From NCBI GenBank assembly GCA_003486385.1, contig DNFT01000083.1, forward strand, positions 1-49,598: 49,598 nt of DNA, given 5' to 3'. This DNA comes from Eubacterium sp. Lineage in GTDB: Bacteria > Bacillota > Clostridia > Lachnospirales > Lachnospiraceae. Below the pieces are notes generated by a model. It did not search any database and had not been told where the DNA came from. It saw only the letters and a program-made list of their open reading frames with translations. Shown here piece after piece: positions 32,884 through 41,627 of this stretch; the first letter of the stretch is position 1; each line of letters starts with the position of its first letter. The position numbers and the translations under genes were made by a program.

Positions 32884-34936
32884 TTCGATACACCACCTCT
32901 CCCGCAATCGACTGTATGAAGTCGAATACCTGCGACCATAATACATAGATAATGAATATGAGAAGACAAACAATCAGGATAGTAAATATTGTAAGGAATA
33001 TAATTTTAAATGTCTCCTTGACCGTATAATTGTTAATCTCTCTTATAGAAATGAAAATCAGTACAATTATCCATACTGTCATGCACAGGCTTCCGAACTG
33101 CACGAAGAATATTTCGTTGTTGGTCACCACATGTGACAGAAGGAATATAATCGGTGTCAGCACTGCATAAGGTCCGAAGCTGTATACCAGTGAGCTGTAT
33201 ATGTGTCTGAACTTACCCTCGCCCTCATTGATTGTACACATAAGGTAATTACAGCTTACCACAAGCACGAGTGCCACAAGTATCATTCCGATGTCTGATA
33301 AGATATCGTAGCTGCCCTCACGCACTGTCTTTGTAAGGAAGCCGCAGAAATATTTGTTGATTATGTAGAATACCATCATAATCCCAAGCAATATATTCGT
33401 ACTTGCAATGGAAACCTTATTCTCAAATCTTATTCCATAGCAACCGTCTATAGGGTGTCTCATAAAGGTAAACACATACTTTAATTCCCTTATGAGCTTC
33501 TTATCTCCAAGCTTCTTAAGTGCTTTTCTCGGAGCATTGAATATTCCCTTCTTCTTATCAAGCAGCTTAAGTACCTTCAATACAGCAAATATACCAATCA
33601 GTATAAGCACCACCGCTGTGAGATTGTGCTTAAGCCATACATTTCTTATCTCCCAGAACGAATCTGAATAGTTCTCCATGTCCTTTGAAAGTCTGGCATA
33701 CTTTAACGCCCCCTCATAGTCACCTTCCTTGTAGAGAGCCTTGCCCATCGCCATGTTAGCGTAGGTAAAAAGATTATTCATCTCAAGCACCTTACCAAGC
33801 GGCTCCTTGCTCTCCTCATAGCGTCCCTTGGAGAACAGGTAAAGTGCTTCATGCAGATACCTGGTAAACTCTGTCGGTTCATACACCTGAATCTGTGCCT
33901 TATCCGAATCAAGCACATAGAGCTTATCATCCGTTCCAACCTGAATAGCTTCAACCTTCGTTGAAAGACCGATTCTCTGCTTTCCGTCATCGCTTCCGCC
34001 GAATATGAATAACAGATTGCCCTCGTTGTTATACTCGTAGATGAAACCTGTCTGTGTTGCAACGAAGGTGTTATCATGATTTCCAACTGCAACTGCTGCC
34101 GGAACATCCGGATATTCGCTGGTCTCAATCATGTTGACACCTGCGATATTGAGTCTCTTTAAGGTGTCATTGTGTTCACCTCTTGTTATTGTGTATATGA
34201 CACCCTTCTCATCTATCGCCATATTATCCGGAGTTGCAGGTATGTTAGACTGCATCTTCGCTCTCTGCGCGTCCGTGAGAACCGCTCTCCAGAGAATCGT
34301 CCACAGATTAGCCTTGGTTGCGTTAGTACCGAAATAGCCTAAGAAGGTTCCTCCGTCAACAGGACTTATCTCAACCATACCGTTGGTGTTTGACTCACAT
34401 ATCACATACATTACGCCCGAGCTGTTCACAACAATCTTGAGTGGGAGGAAATCAAGTGTCTCCCCATACATCGCCGCCGTAGGCTTGGTGTATGTATTTA
34501 CAAGTTCTCCATCGCCGTCGAACACGAATACGCTCTTAGCATCTCTGTCAGCTATGTAGGTGATGTGCTCAGGTGTTACATATATTCCCCGCGGTCCCTG
34601 TAAAATTCCCTCTCCGAAGGTCATCACCAGCTCGTTATCCGCGTCTGATACGACAACCCTCTTGTTACCGCTGTCAAGAACATACATATAACCGTCCTCA
34701 AGCAGTGTGAAATCAGTAGGATTTACAAGCGTCTCCTCTCCAATCTTTGTTATCGTCTTAAAAGGGAGATACGCTGTCTGTGTCTCGGTCATGCTTCCAT
34801 ATCCGTCAACAGTGTATGTCCTGTATGGCGCATCTGCATACGTCTCAAGAGTCGAGGATACTAAAATCACACAGGCAAGAAGCAGAGGTACGGCAAAAGC
34901 TATTATTTTTTTTATATACTTTTTATTCACGTTCAT
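32873..34936 (-). CDS. NHL-propeller/TPR/Yip1 membrane protein
   Basis: The 687-aa protein has a signal peptide (1-33). Extracellular NHL-type beta-propeller repeats follow (about 60-355; LVNPTDFTLLEDGYMYVLDSGNKRVVV and similar units), then a TPR-like pair (about 360-430, EALYLFSKGRYEESKEPLGKVLEMN ... GKALYKEGDYEGALKYA). A membrane helix (about 437-458), a basic cytoplasmic stretch and a C-terminal Yip1-like domain with five or six helices (about 500-680) complete it. Yip1 family proteins bend or organise membranes in other contexts; here the role is unknown. The propeller may sense or hold saccharide outside and pass the signal to the membrane part. It is coupled by an 11-bp overlap to DUF5696, implying a joint function. 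Confidence 0.82.
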   Translation of the reverse strand: MNVNKKYIKKIIAFAVPLLLACVILVSSTLETYADAPYRTYTVDGYGSMTETQTAYLPFKTITKIGEETLVNPTDFTLLEDGYMYVLDSGNKRVVVSDADNELVMTFGEGILQGPRGIYVTPEHITYIADRDAKSVFVFDGDGELVNTYTKPTAAMYGETLDFLPLKIVVNSSGVMYVICESNTNGMVEISPVDGGTFLGYFGTNATKANLWTILWRAVLTDAQRAKMQSNIPATPDNMAIDEKGVIYTITRGEHNDTLKRLNIAGVNMIETSEYPDVPAAVAVGNHDNTFVATQTGFIYEYNNEGNLLFIFGGSDDGKQRIGLSTKVEAIQVGTDDKLYVLDSDKAQIQVYEPTEFTRYLHEALYLFSKGRYEESKEPLGKVLEMNNLFTYANMAMGKALYKEGDYEGALKYARLSKDMENYSDSFWEIRNVWLKHNLTAVVLILIGIFAVLKVLKLLDKKKGIFNAPRKALKKLGDKKLIRELKYVFTFMRHPIDGCYGIRFENKVSIASTNILLGIMMVFYIINKYFCGFLTKTVREGSYDILSDIGMILVALVLVVSCNYLMCTINEGEGKFRHIYSSLVYSFGPYAVLTPIIFLLSHVVTNNEIFFVQFGSLCMTVWIIVLIFISIREINNYTVKETFKIIFLTIFTILIVCLLIFIIYVLWSQVFDFIQSIAGEVVYRIGS

Positions 34937-34948
34937 ACCTCTCTTAAG

Positions 34949-35827
34949 TTACTTGATTCCTGAATGTGCCATCGTGTTCATTACGTTATTCTGTAAGATA
35001 CAGAACAATATGAGGTTCGGCAGGAACATAATAAGTGAAGCCGCTGCCGCCATACCCTGTCCTGCTACAGTGTTGCTTGTAGAGGCACTGGTAAGTGTAT
35101 TCATATAAAATGCAAGGTTCTTGAGAGAATCATTATTGATGTAATAATTGGATGTCTCAAGGTTAGCCCATACCTGCTGGAATACAAGAATCGCAGCCGT
35201 CGCAATCGCAGGCTTGGTGAGTGGAATTACCACCTTTCTGTATATTGTCCACTCCGATGCTCCGTCCATATATGCCGCCTCTATGAGCGAATCCGGAACC
35301 TGGTCAACGAACTGTTTTATAAGGAATAGTCCAACCGGAAGTGCTATAAGAGGAAGAATCTCTGCCCAATATGTATCAATCATGTGAAGCTTGTTTACAA
35401 CCAGATATCTCGGAATCATAACCGCACAGGATACGAACATGAGTGCTATCTGGTTAATGTTCATCATTGTCCTGGCTCCCTTGAACTTCATCTTCGACAA
35501 TGCGTAAGCCGCCATTGTTGAGAATAAAAGTGAGCCTGCAACTACCGCCACCGTCACAAGTATACTGTTAAACACATACTTGCTGAGGGGATTGCTTCCT
35601 GTCCTCGATGCCTTTATAAGCTTTGAAAAATTATCAAGTGTAGGATGTGTTGTTATAAACTTAGGCGGGAATGCGAACAGCTCCTCCATCGGTTTAAACG
35701 CATGGAATATAATAAATACGATAGGCAATCCACAAAGCAATACCATCGGCAGAACCAAAAGGTATATTTTTATCTGACCCTTCTCAAACTTATCAGGGTT
35801 CATCTTGTGACCACTATAAGCCGCCAT
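34949..35827 (-). CDS. Carbohydrate ABC permease, MalG type (pair A)
   Basis: A 292-aa permease with six membrane helices, from KIYLLVLPMVLLCGLPIVFIIFHAF to LIMFLPNLILFCILQ, and the EAA loop SLIEAAYMDGASEWTIYRKVVIP. It ends VMNTMAHSGIK, the normal MalG-type C-terminus. It follows its partner gene by 17 bp and precedes the NHL/Yip1 gene by 12 bp. With the partner and the 991-aa binding protein it forms the first importer of the run. Confidence 0.94.
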   Translation of the reverse strand: MAAYSGHKMNPDKFEKGQIKIYLLVLPMVLLCGLPIVFIIFHAFKPMEELFAFPPKFITTHPTLDNFSKLIKASRTGSNPLSKYVFNSILVTVAVVAGSLLFSTMAAYALSKMKFKGARTMMNINQIALMFVSCAVMIPRYLVVNKLHMIDTYWAEILPLIALPVGLFLIKQFVDQVPDSLIEAAYMDGASEWTIYRKVVIPLTKPAIATAAILVFQQVWANLETSNYYINNDSLKNLAFYMNTLTSASTSNTVAGQGMAAAASLIMFLPNLILFCILQNNVMNTMAHSGIK

Positions 35828-35844
35828 AATCTTTTCCTCCCTTC

Positions 35845-36771
35845 CTAATCACGTTCACCGAACAATCTGTTTGCAACCACTGAGAATATCTGTACTATGA
35901 GAAGAAGCACAACGGATACTGCTGCCGCATAACCCATCTCGTATCGGATGAATCCGTAATCCTCCACATGGTTTACAATAAGCTGTGCCGAATATCCCGG
36001 TGTAGGGTTTCCTGCAAGCAATGTTGCAATTGTACCATTTTGGAAGGCTCCAACAATCTGCATTACCGCTGCGAAGAGCATCTGCGGCTTCATGCTCGGT
36101 ATTGTTACATATAACATTTCCTGAAATCTGTTCTTAACACCGTCGATTGCCGCTGCCTCATACAGCGCTTCATCGACATTTAAAAGACCGGCAAGTATGG
36201 ACAGGAAACCGACTCCCATGCTGCTCCACAGACCTATGATAATAACAATCGGCAGCAGATAATTGGTATTTACAAGCCATATAATGGGTTCATTTATAAT
36301 TCCTATCTCCATCAGCCAGCTGTTAAGGTATCCGGTCTGGTCACCGGTGAACATTATCTTCCAGAGCACTGCCATCGCAACACCTGTTGTCATGCTCGGT
36401 GAATACAGGATGAGCGCAAATATTGTTCTTGGTATCTTAGGCAGATTGGCAAGTCCGAAAGCTAACAAGAAGGCAAGGACATAACCACCAACACCTACAA
36501 TAAGCGCATATTTAACTGTATTCGGAATAACATACTTCATAAATACATCATCACTTGTTATAAGATTGATGTAATTTAAAAAACCGACAAATTTAGGTTT
36601 CTGGATGGCATTAAAGTTAGTAAAGGAAAGGATAACAGCCATTATAACAGGAGCAAGTATGAATACCGTAAACACCGCCGCATAAGGAAATACAAATGCA
36701 TATCCTGCCTTGTTGCTTATCGACTTCTTTCCTATTTTTGATTTCTTTGCAATTTTAGTTTTATCAGCCAT
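35845..36771 (-). CDS. Carbohydrate ABC permease, MalF/LplB type (pair A)
   Basis: A 308-aa permease. After a basic N-terminus, AGYAFVFPYAAVFTVFILAPVIMAVILSFTNFN forms TM1; the EAA loop is ALYEAAAIDGVKNRFQEMLYVTIPSM. It ends SVVANRLFGERD. The stop is 17 bp before the partner permease, and the start lies 12 bp after the binding-protein gene, so the three are one unit. No ATPase gene is present; a shared MsmX-like ATPase would be needed. Confidence 0.94.
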   Translation of the reverse strand: MADKTKIAKKSKIGKKSISNKAGYAFVFPYAAVFTVFILAPVIMAVILSFTNFNAIQKPKFVGFLNYINLITSDDVFMKYVIPNTVKYALIVGVGGYVLAFLLAFGLANLPKIPRTIFALILYSPSMTTGVAMAVLWKIMFTGDQTGYLNSWLMEIGIINEPIIWLVNTNYLLPIVIIIGLWSSMGVGFLSILAGLLNVDEALYEAAAIDGVKNRFQEMLYVTIPSMKPQMLFAAVMQIVGAFQNGTIATLLAGNPTPGYSAQLIVNHVEDYGFIRYEMGYAAAVSVVLLLIVQIFSVVANRLFGERD

Positions 36772-36783
36772 ACTATTATTTCC

Positions 36784-39759
36784 TTATTCTCTGTTAAGAA
36801 TCTCAAGCACCTTTTCAACGGAAGGTACTTCATACTCTTTAAGCACATTTCCGTCCGAATCGATATAGCCGAATTCTTCAAGCTTTCTCTCTGTCTCTCT
36901 TAATACTGTCTTGGCTACCTCATCAATTCTTGAACGGACCGTGTCACCATTTACTACCACATCATTGAATGCGTTGCTCAGCTCACGCTCCATCATGTAG
37001 CTTCCAAGGAGTCTTGGTGTCTCTAAGATGTACTGAGCCTGTGTGAGGATTATATCTTTATCCGATGTCGGATAAGGAAGCCTCTCGAACGCTTCAAGGT
37101 TGGCTGTAGGCCATATATACTCGTCTCCGTACAGAATCTGAAGCCGCTGTCCGAATTCCGCCTGAATATCAGCCCTTGACCACCACTCCATGAACTGCCA
37201 TGCCTTCTGCTCTCTCTCATCATCCGATGAGAACATTACAGTACTCTCGGCGCCTCCGGACATATACCTCTTCACTTCACCGGTCTCCTCATCCTCGATG
37301 CCCGGCACAAGTGCTATGCTCCATGAATTTGCAATCTCAGGCGCGGCATTGAGTATCAGGTTGTATGAATTGAAATCGGCTATTCCTATAGGTAAATCTC
37401 CGTTTCTGAAGTGCTGGTAGAAGTTAGGCACATCGACCGGAAGGTCATAGAGTGTGAATAACTCTGTAAGCTCTGTAAAGCCTTCAACCGTTGCTTCACT
37501 GTCAACCAATATATCAAGTGCAGTGTCGCCGTAGAGTGCTCCATCCATCTGGTAAATAATAGGTGTTGTTCCATGGAAGTTTCTCATCACAAGCATCGCT
37601 GCTGTCGGATAGTACACATTGAGTCCCCTCATCTGCAGATCAGGCAGCATCGCAATGAGCTCATCCATCGTATTTGGAACCGAAAGTCCTAACTTGCTTA
37701 AAATGTCTGTTCTATAGAACATTACATAGAAGTTCATTGTCTCAGGCAGTGAGTAAAGTCCATCACCCACAACGGACGGAACTAAAAGTCCCTCGCTGTA
37801 CCTTCCGAACACCTCCTTGTAATTGTCAAACTTCGATAAATCAACAAGCGAGCCTCTTATGGCAAGGTCAAATGGTATTGAATAGTTGATTCCTGTTGCT
37901 ATATCCGGGGTATCACCTGAAGCATTGGAAAGGATAAGCTTCTGTGCATCCGTCATAATTGATAAATCAACCTCTATTCCTGTCTCCGGTGTGAACTTCT
38001 CGTCAATCATCTTCTGCATAATCTCAACGTAGGTTCTCGGTCTGTTCACCCACACCTGTATGTGTGATTCATCTGTATTGCTCGCTGAATACGACTGCCC
38101 CATAAATGAATAGCCAAACCTCTTTAAAGACGTACCTATCGACCGGAAAATGTTCTGTCCCTTAGGAAGCCTGGCTCCGTCCTGATATATGTAGATTCTG
38201 TCAATCGAAAGGTCATTGTCATTTATAAGGTCCACGAAATTCGCAATCTGTGTATTTATCGAATTGACACTTGTCGAAAGCTCATCAACTCTGTAGACCA
38301 GCTCATTCGGCTTCTCTGCAAGGCTCTTAAGCTGGTTAGCTGCTATAAGCAGATACGAGAACGCTGCAACCTTATCCGGGCTCTTAGCGTTGACATAAGG
38401 CTGTGCCTGCTCTGCAAGGCTGTAGAGCTCATCAACCCATCCAAGCAGTCTGTCCTGGACATCCGGAATATATCTTGTGAGCTTGAGGTCCCTGTACTTA
38501 TCCTTGTTGGTTCCGGCAACCTTGGTTACCTCAAGTGACAGGTCGCTTATTCCGCTCATAATCTCATCTACCGCCTCAAGTGCATATCTGAGATTGTCTG
38601 CGCTTATCGTGAGTGAGATTGTGTGGTCACCCGGTTCAAGGTATACGCTAAGCTTATCATCATTGTCATCTGTGAGCGTGACCGTCCTGAACTTGTTAGC
38701 CGCCTCAACCTGATATGACTTAAATGCGCTGTTAGGAATCCCGCCGTCTATTTTCCAGTCGACAAAGACAGGAAAATCATTTTTTTCAGACTGACGGTAG
38801 TTCATTCCTATGTAATAATAGCCTGCATTGTCCACATGGAACTGATAGCTTACCGTCTGCCCTGCCTCATTGAAGGAATCCTCATCAATGATATTGAGAA
38901 CCGTTGTTGTTGCAGACAATGGTGAAAGGCTTGAACCGTACTCACCTATCGCATGGATTGATGAATCATTCCTCTGATAGAAGTCCTCAGCCTCTATTGT
39001 TATGAGTGCATTTCCCTCAGCCTTTGTTGAACCTGCATACTCAGCGACATCGCCCGGAGCCTCAAGACTTATATTTCCAAGAAGAAGTGTTCCCTCCTGA
39101 ATATTCAGTTCAAGCTCGTGAACACCCGCGGTAAGCTCAACCGGCAATGGGTCTGAATATCTGTAGCTGGCATCCATTACCTCCTTGTGCTCCCATCTGA
39201 TAAGCTTATCAGGAAGAGAGACTATCTCGTTGCCGTATCTGTCGACATCCACTCCGTCCGAAACCCATGTTGTCTCGAACTTCATACTTCTTGCTTCGTA
39301 AAAAGGGTAGCCTCCGTCTATCTTCATTCCCATCTCAACAGGAAGAATCGACTCATCATAGGAAAGATAGTCGAAGCTCATAACATATCTTCCCGATACC
39401 GGAACATCAATGGTGAGTGTCACGGTGTCACCTGCCTTCACGGCAAGCACGTCATTCACATATTCATAATTATCATTGGTAAGAAAAGCTCTGTCTGCCT
39501 TAGCGACAGCCTCACTTATCCTATAGACAATAGCATCACCTGTGTATACCGCTTCCTTATAGCCCTTGCTTACCGTGGAATAATTGGTTGTAAGCCTGTT
39601 CTCCTGCGCCGCGTCCTGAGTTGTTGTCACAGCTGCCGCCGGCTGCTCATCCATCTGCGTCTGTGCATGTACAGGCACGGACGCGTATGGGAATGTGCAG
39701 GCTATCATGGAAGTAATAAGTGCAAGTGATGTGATTCTCTTAATACCTTGTCGAATCAT
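36784..39759 (-). CDS. Giant extracellular solute-binding protein with N-terminal CBM-like domains
   Basis: A 991-aa secreted protein (signal 1-32, cleavage near PVHAQT; a weak lipobox-like MIAC occurs within it). Two beta-sandwich domains precede the binding protein: about 70-240 (VKAGDTVTLTIDVPVSGRYVMSFDYLSY) and about 245-395 (ALITIEAEDFYQRN, a CBM6/CBM35-like opening, then VDNAGYYYIGMNYRQ). A helical stretch (about 400-545) links to a family 1 binding protein (about 560-985) with VEIMQKMIDEKFTPETGIEVDLS, GDTPDIATG and MNFYVMFYRTDILSKLGL. Ordinary binding proteins have 400-500 residues, so this fuses polymer capture with delivery to permease pair A. The start is preceded by AGGAGTG. Confidence 0.88.
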   Translation of the reverse strand: MIRQGIKRITSLALITSMIACTFPYASVPVHAQTQMDEQPAAAVTTTQDAAQENRLTTNYSTVSKGYKEAVYTGDAIVYRISEAVAKADRAFLTNDNYEYVNDVLAVKAGDTVTLTIDVPVSGRYVMSFDYLSYDESILPVEMGMKIDGGYPFYEARSMKFETTWVSDGVDVDRYGNEIVSLPDKLIRWEHKEVMDASYRYSDPLPVELTAGVHELELNIQEGTLLLGNISLEAPGDVAEYAGSTKAEGNALITIEAEDFYQRNDSSIHAIGEYGSSLSPLSATTTVLNIIDEDSFNEAGQTVSYQFHVDNAGYYYIGMNYRQSEKNDFPVFVDWKIDGGIPNSAFKSYQVEAANKFRTVTLTDDNDDKLSVYLEPGDHTISLTISADNLRYALEAVDEIMSGISDLSLEVTKVAGTNKDKYRDLKLTRYIPDVQDRLLGWVDELYSLAEQAQPYVNAKSPDKVAAFSYLLIAANQLKSLAEKPNELVYRVDELSTSVNSINTQIANFVDLINDNDLSIDRIYIYQDGARLPKGQNIFRSIGTSLKRFGYSFMGQSYSASNTDESHIQVWVNRPRTYVEIMQKMIDEKFTPETGIEVDLSIMTDAQKLILSNASGDTPDIATGINYSIPFDLAIRGSLVDLSKFDNYKEVFGRYSEGLLVPSVVGDGLYSLPETMNFYVMFYRTDILSKLGLSVPNTMDELIAMLPDLQMRGLNVYYPTAAMLVMRNFHGTTPIIYQMDGALYGDTALDILVDSEATVEGFTELTELFTLYDLPVDVPNFYQHFRNGDLPIGIADFNSYNLILNAAPEIANSWSIALVPGIEDEETGEVKRYMSGGAESTVMFSSDDEREQKAWQFMEWWSRADIQAEFGQRLQILYGDEYIWPTANLEAFERLPYPTSDKDIILTQAQYILETPRLLGSYMMERELSNAFNDVVVNGDTVRSRIDEVAKTVLRETERKLEEFGYIDSDGNVLKEYEVPSVEKVLEILNRE

Positions 39760-39775
39760 ATAAACACTCCTACGC

Positions 39776-41281
39776 TTATCTGATGTTCAATTCCAGATGA
39801 AGTACACTGCTTGCCGGAATTGAGAACTTGATTCTGTTGCCGTTTACCTCTATATCATTAAATGGTCTTACAGTTACCTCCTCAGGCTTATCGAATGTGT
39901 TGTGAAGATGAATCTCACCTCCGACAATCTCGCCGCATGCCGAAGCAATCTCGGTATCAGCCACACAGCCGTCAATCTCATAGTCCTTGTCTATGGAAAG
40001 ATTGGTCATTGTAATATGAATCTTTCCATCCTTGCCAAGTGATACCGACTCTGTAAGGTTAGGTACCATGTTCTGCTCCTCAAGACCTATCTGCTCCGTC
40101 TCAACAAAGCTGTCTAAAAGCTCGGCATCCTGATGGTGCTTATACATATAGAATACATGGTATGTAGGAGTCTTTATCATCTTCTCTCCCTCTGTGAGAA
40201 GAACTGCCTGAAGAACATTTACCATCTGTGCAATGTTCGCCATCTTAACTCTGTCACAGTGCTTGTTAAAGATGTTTAAGTTGATTCCTGCAACAAGTGC
40301 ATCTCTTATCGTGTTCTGCTGATACAAAAATCCCGGATTGGTTCCCGGCTCACAGTCGAACCATGTTCCCCACTCATCCACAATCATGCCAACCTTGTGC
40401 TGCTTGTCATACTTGTTCATGATTGCCTCGTGATTCTTTATAAGCTCATCCATATAGAGAGTCTTATTAAGTGTCTGATACCACATCTTATCATCGAAAT
40501 CCGTTGCGCTTCCCTTATGATCCCATCCACCCGGATGTGTATAGTAATGAAGTGATATGCCATCCATAAAGCCGTGAAGGAACTCCGGCGCCTTAAAGCA
40601 GGTATCCATCACCTTGTCTGTCCAGTTGTAATCGTCAACATTCGCTCCGCATGCAACCTTGAAGATAGGCTTATCCGGATGATAGTTTCTTACATAAGTC
40701 TGGTATCTTCTATAAAGATTTCCGTAATACTCAGGTGTCATGTTTCCGCCGCAGCCCCAGTTCTCATTTCCCACTCCGAAGTAGTCGACTGTCCAAGGCT
40801 TCTCAGAACCGTTCTTCTTTCTCAAATCACTCATAGGTGATACACCCTCAAAGGTCATATACTCAACCCATTCGCTCATCTCCTGAACCGTTCCGCTTCC
40901 GACATTGCCGTTGACGTAGTTCTTACAGCCAAGCTGCCTGCAGAGCTCCATGAACTCATGCGTTCCGAAGCTGTTGTCCTCTACAACACCGCCCCAGTGG
41001 GTGTTTATCATCTTCTTTCTGCCCTCAGCAGGTCCTATGCCATCCTTCCAGTGATACTCATCCGCAAAGCAGCCGCCCGGCCATCTGAGAACAGGAATCT
41101 GTATGTCCTTTAATGCCTCCACGACATCTGTTCTCATTCCGTTCACATTAGGAATGGAAGAATCCTTTCCGACAAAAATCCCCTCATAAATACATCTTCC
41201 TAAATGCTCCGAAAAATGTCCCTGAATCTCCGGATTGATGTGACCCTTTTTGTTCTTAGGGTTTATGTACAACTTGCTCAT
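39776..41281 (-). CDS. abfA: GH51 alpha-L-arabinofuranosidase
   Basis: At 501 aa it has the normal GH51 length and no signal peptide, so it acts in the cytoplasm. GHFSEHLGRCIYEGIFVG and LRWPGGCFADEYHWKDGIGP are family landmarks. The acid/base Glu173 lies in GVGNENWG and the nucleophile Glu303 in VDEWGTWFDCE. A C-terminal beta domain (about 390-501) closes it. It releases terminal alpha-L-arabinofuranose from arabino- or arabinoxylo-oligosaccharides with retention of configuration. It is the first gene of the long run, behind a good ribosome site (AAGGAGG) and the promoter at 41425-41453, so it should be strongly expressed on induction. Confidence 0.96.
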   Translation of the reverse strand: MSKLYINPKNKKGHINPEIQGHFSEHLGRCIYEGIFVGKDSSIPNVNGMRTDVVEALKDIQIPVLRWPGGCFADEYHWKDGIGPAEGRKKMINTHWGGVVEDNSFGTHEFMELCRQLGCKNYVNGNVGSGTVQEMSEWVEYMTFEGVSPMSDLRKKNGSEKPWTVDYFGVGNENWGCGGNMTPEYYGNLYRRYQTYVRNYHPDKPIFKVACGANVDDYNWTDKVMDTCFKAPEFLHGFMDGISLHYYTHPGGWDHKGSATDFDDKMWYQTLNKTLYMDELIKNHEAIMNKYDKQHKVGMIVDEWGTWFDCEPGTNPGFLYQQNTIRDALVAGINLNIFNKHCDRVKMANIAQMVNVLQAVLLTEGEKMIKTPTYHVFYMYKHHQDAELLDSFVETEQIGLEEQNMVPNLTESVSLGKDGKIHITMTNLSIDKDYEIDGCVADTEIASACGEIVGGEIHLHNTFDKPEEVTVRPFNDIEVNGNRIKFSIPASSVLHLELNIR

Positions 41282-41424
41282 TTTTCGTCCTCCTTTTTAA
41301 CTTTTTTTATTAAATTTACATAAATTTTATTTTTCAGTAAAACAGAACAAGTCTTAAAACGATTTCGTGGTTTATATTTCACTTTTTGTTTAACCTATTC
41401 TATTTTCGGTGAAATGTTAATATA

Positions 41425-41453
41425 AACATAGCTCTTTTTATTGTATAATTCAA
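41425..41453 (-). promoter_or_regulatory. Candidate promoter of the arabinan operon
   Basis: Minus strand TTGAAT (41453-41448), 17-bp spacer, TATGTT (41430-41425). The leader to the GH51 start would be about 137 nt. In that leader ATTTCAC (41376-41382) and its inverse GTGAAAT (41409-41415) face each other, and a third ATTTCAC lies at 41572-41578 in the opposite leader. They may be operator half-sites. Confidence 0.5.
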
Positions 41454-41494
41454 TACTTAATTGCTTAATCCGATATAGAAAGATTCACTCATTT

Positions 41495-41513
41495 TTTGTG
41501 CATTTTGCACAAA
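41495..41513. promoter_or_regulatory. Palindromic operator candidate between the divergent promoters
   Basis: Perfect 8-bp inverted repeat TTTGTGCA-TTT-TGCACAAA. It lies 12 bp upstream of the regulator -35 and 41 bp upstream of the operon -35, a natural place for the ArsR-type regulator (or a CcpA-unrelated activator) to control both directions. Confidence 0.55.
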
Positions 41514-41525
41514 TGCATTTTCTTA

Positions 41526-41554
41526 TTGACTATTTCTTTTAAACATTTTATACT
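41526..41554 (+). promoter_or_regulatory. Promoter of the ArsR-type regulator
   Basis: TTGACT (41526-41531), 17-bp spacer, TATACT (41549-41554). AAGGAG precedes the ATG at 41628. Confidence 0.7.
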
Positions 41555-41627
41555 TAAAAGAAAAATTAAATATTTCACTTTATAAATCAAACCATGCATA
41601 ATTACCAACCTAAGGAGACCTGCCAAT

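Noticed and set aside
39187..39729. A 180-codon plus-strand frame over the large binding protein
   Set aside because: Antisense shadow; the minus strand has signal peptide, domains and operon context.
36784..39759. Lipoprotein assignment of the large binding protein
   Set aside because: The MIAC tetrad is a poor lipobox and a good signal peptidase I site (VHA-QT) follows it.
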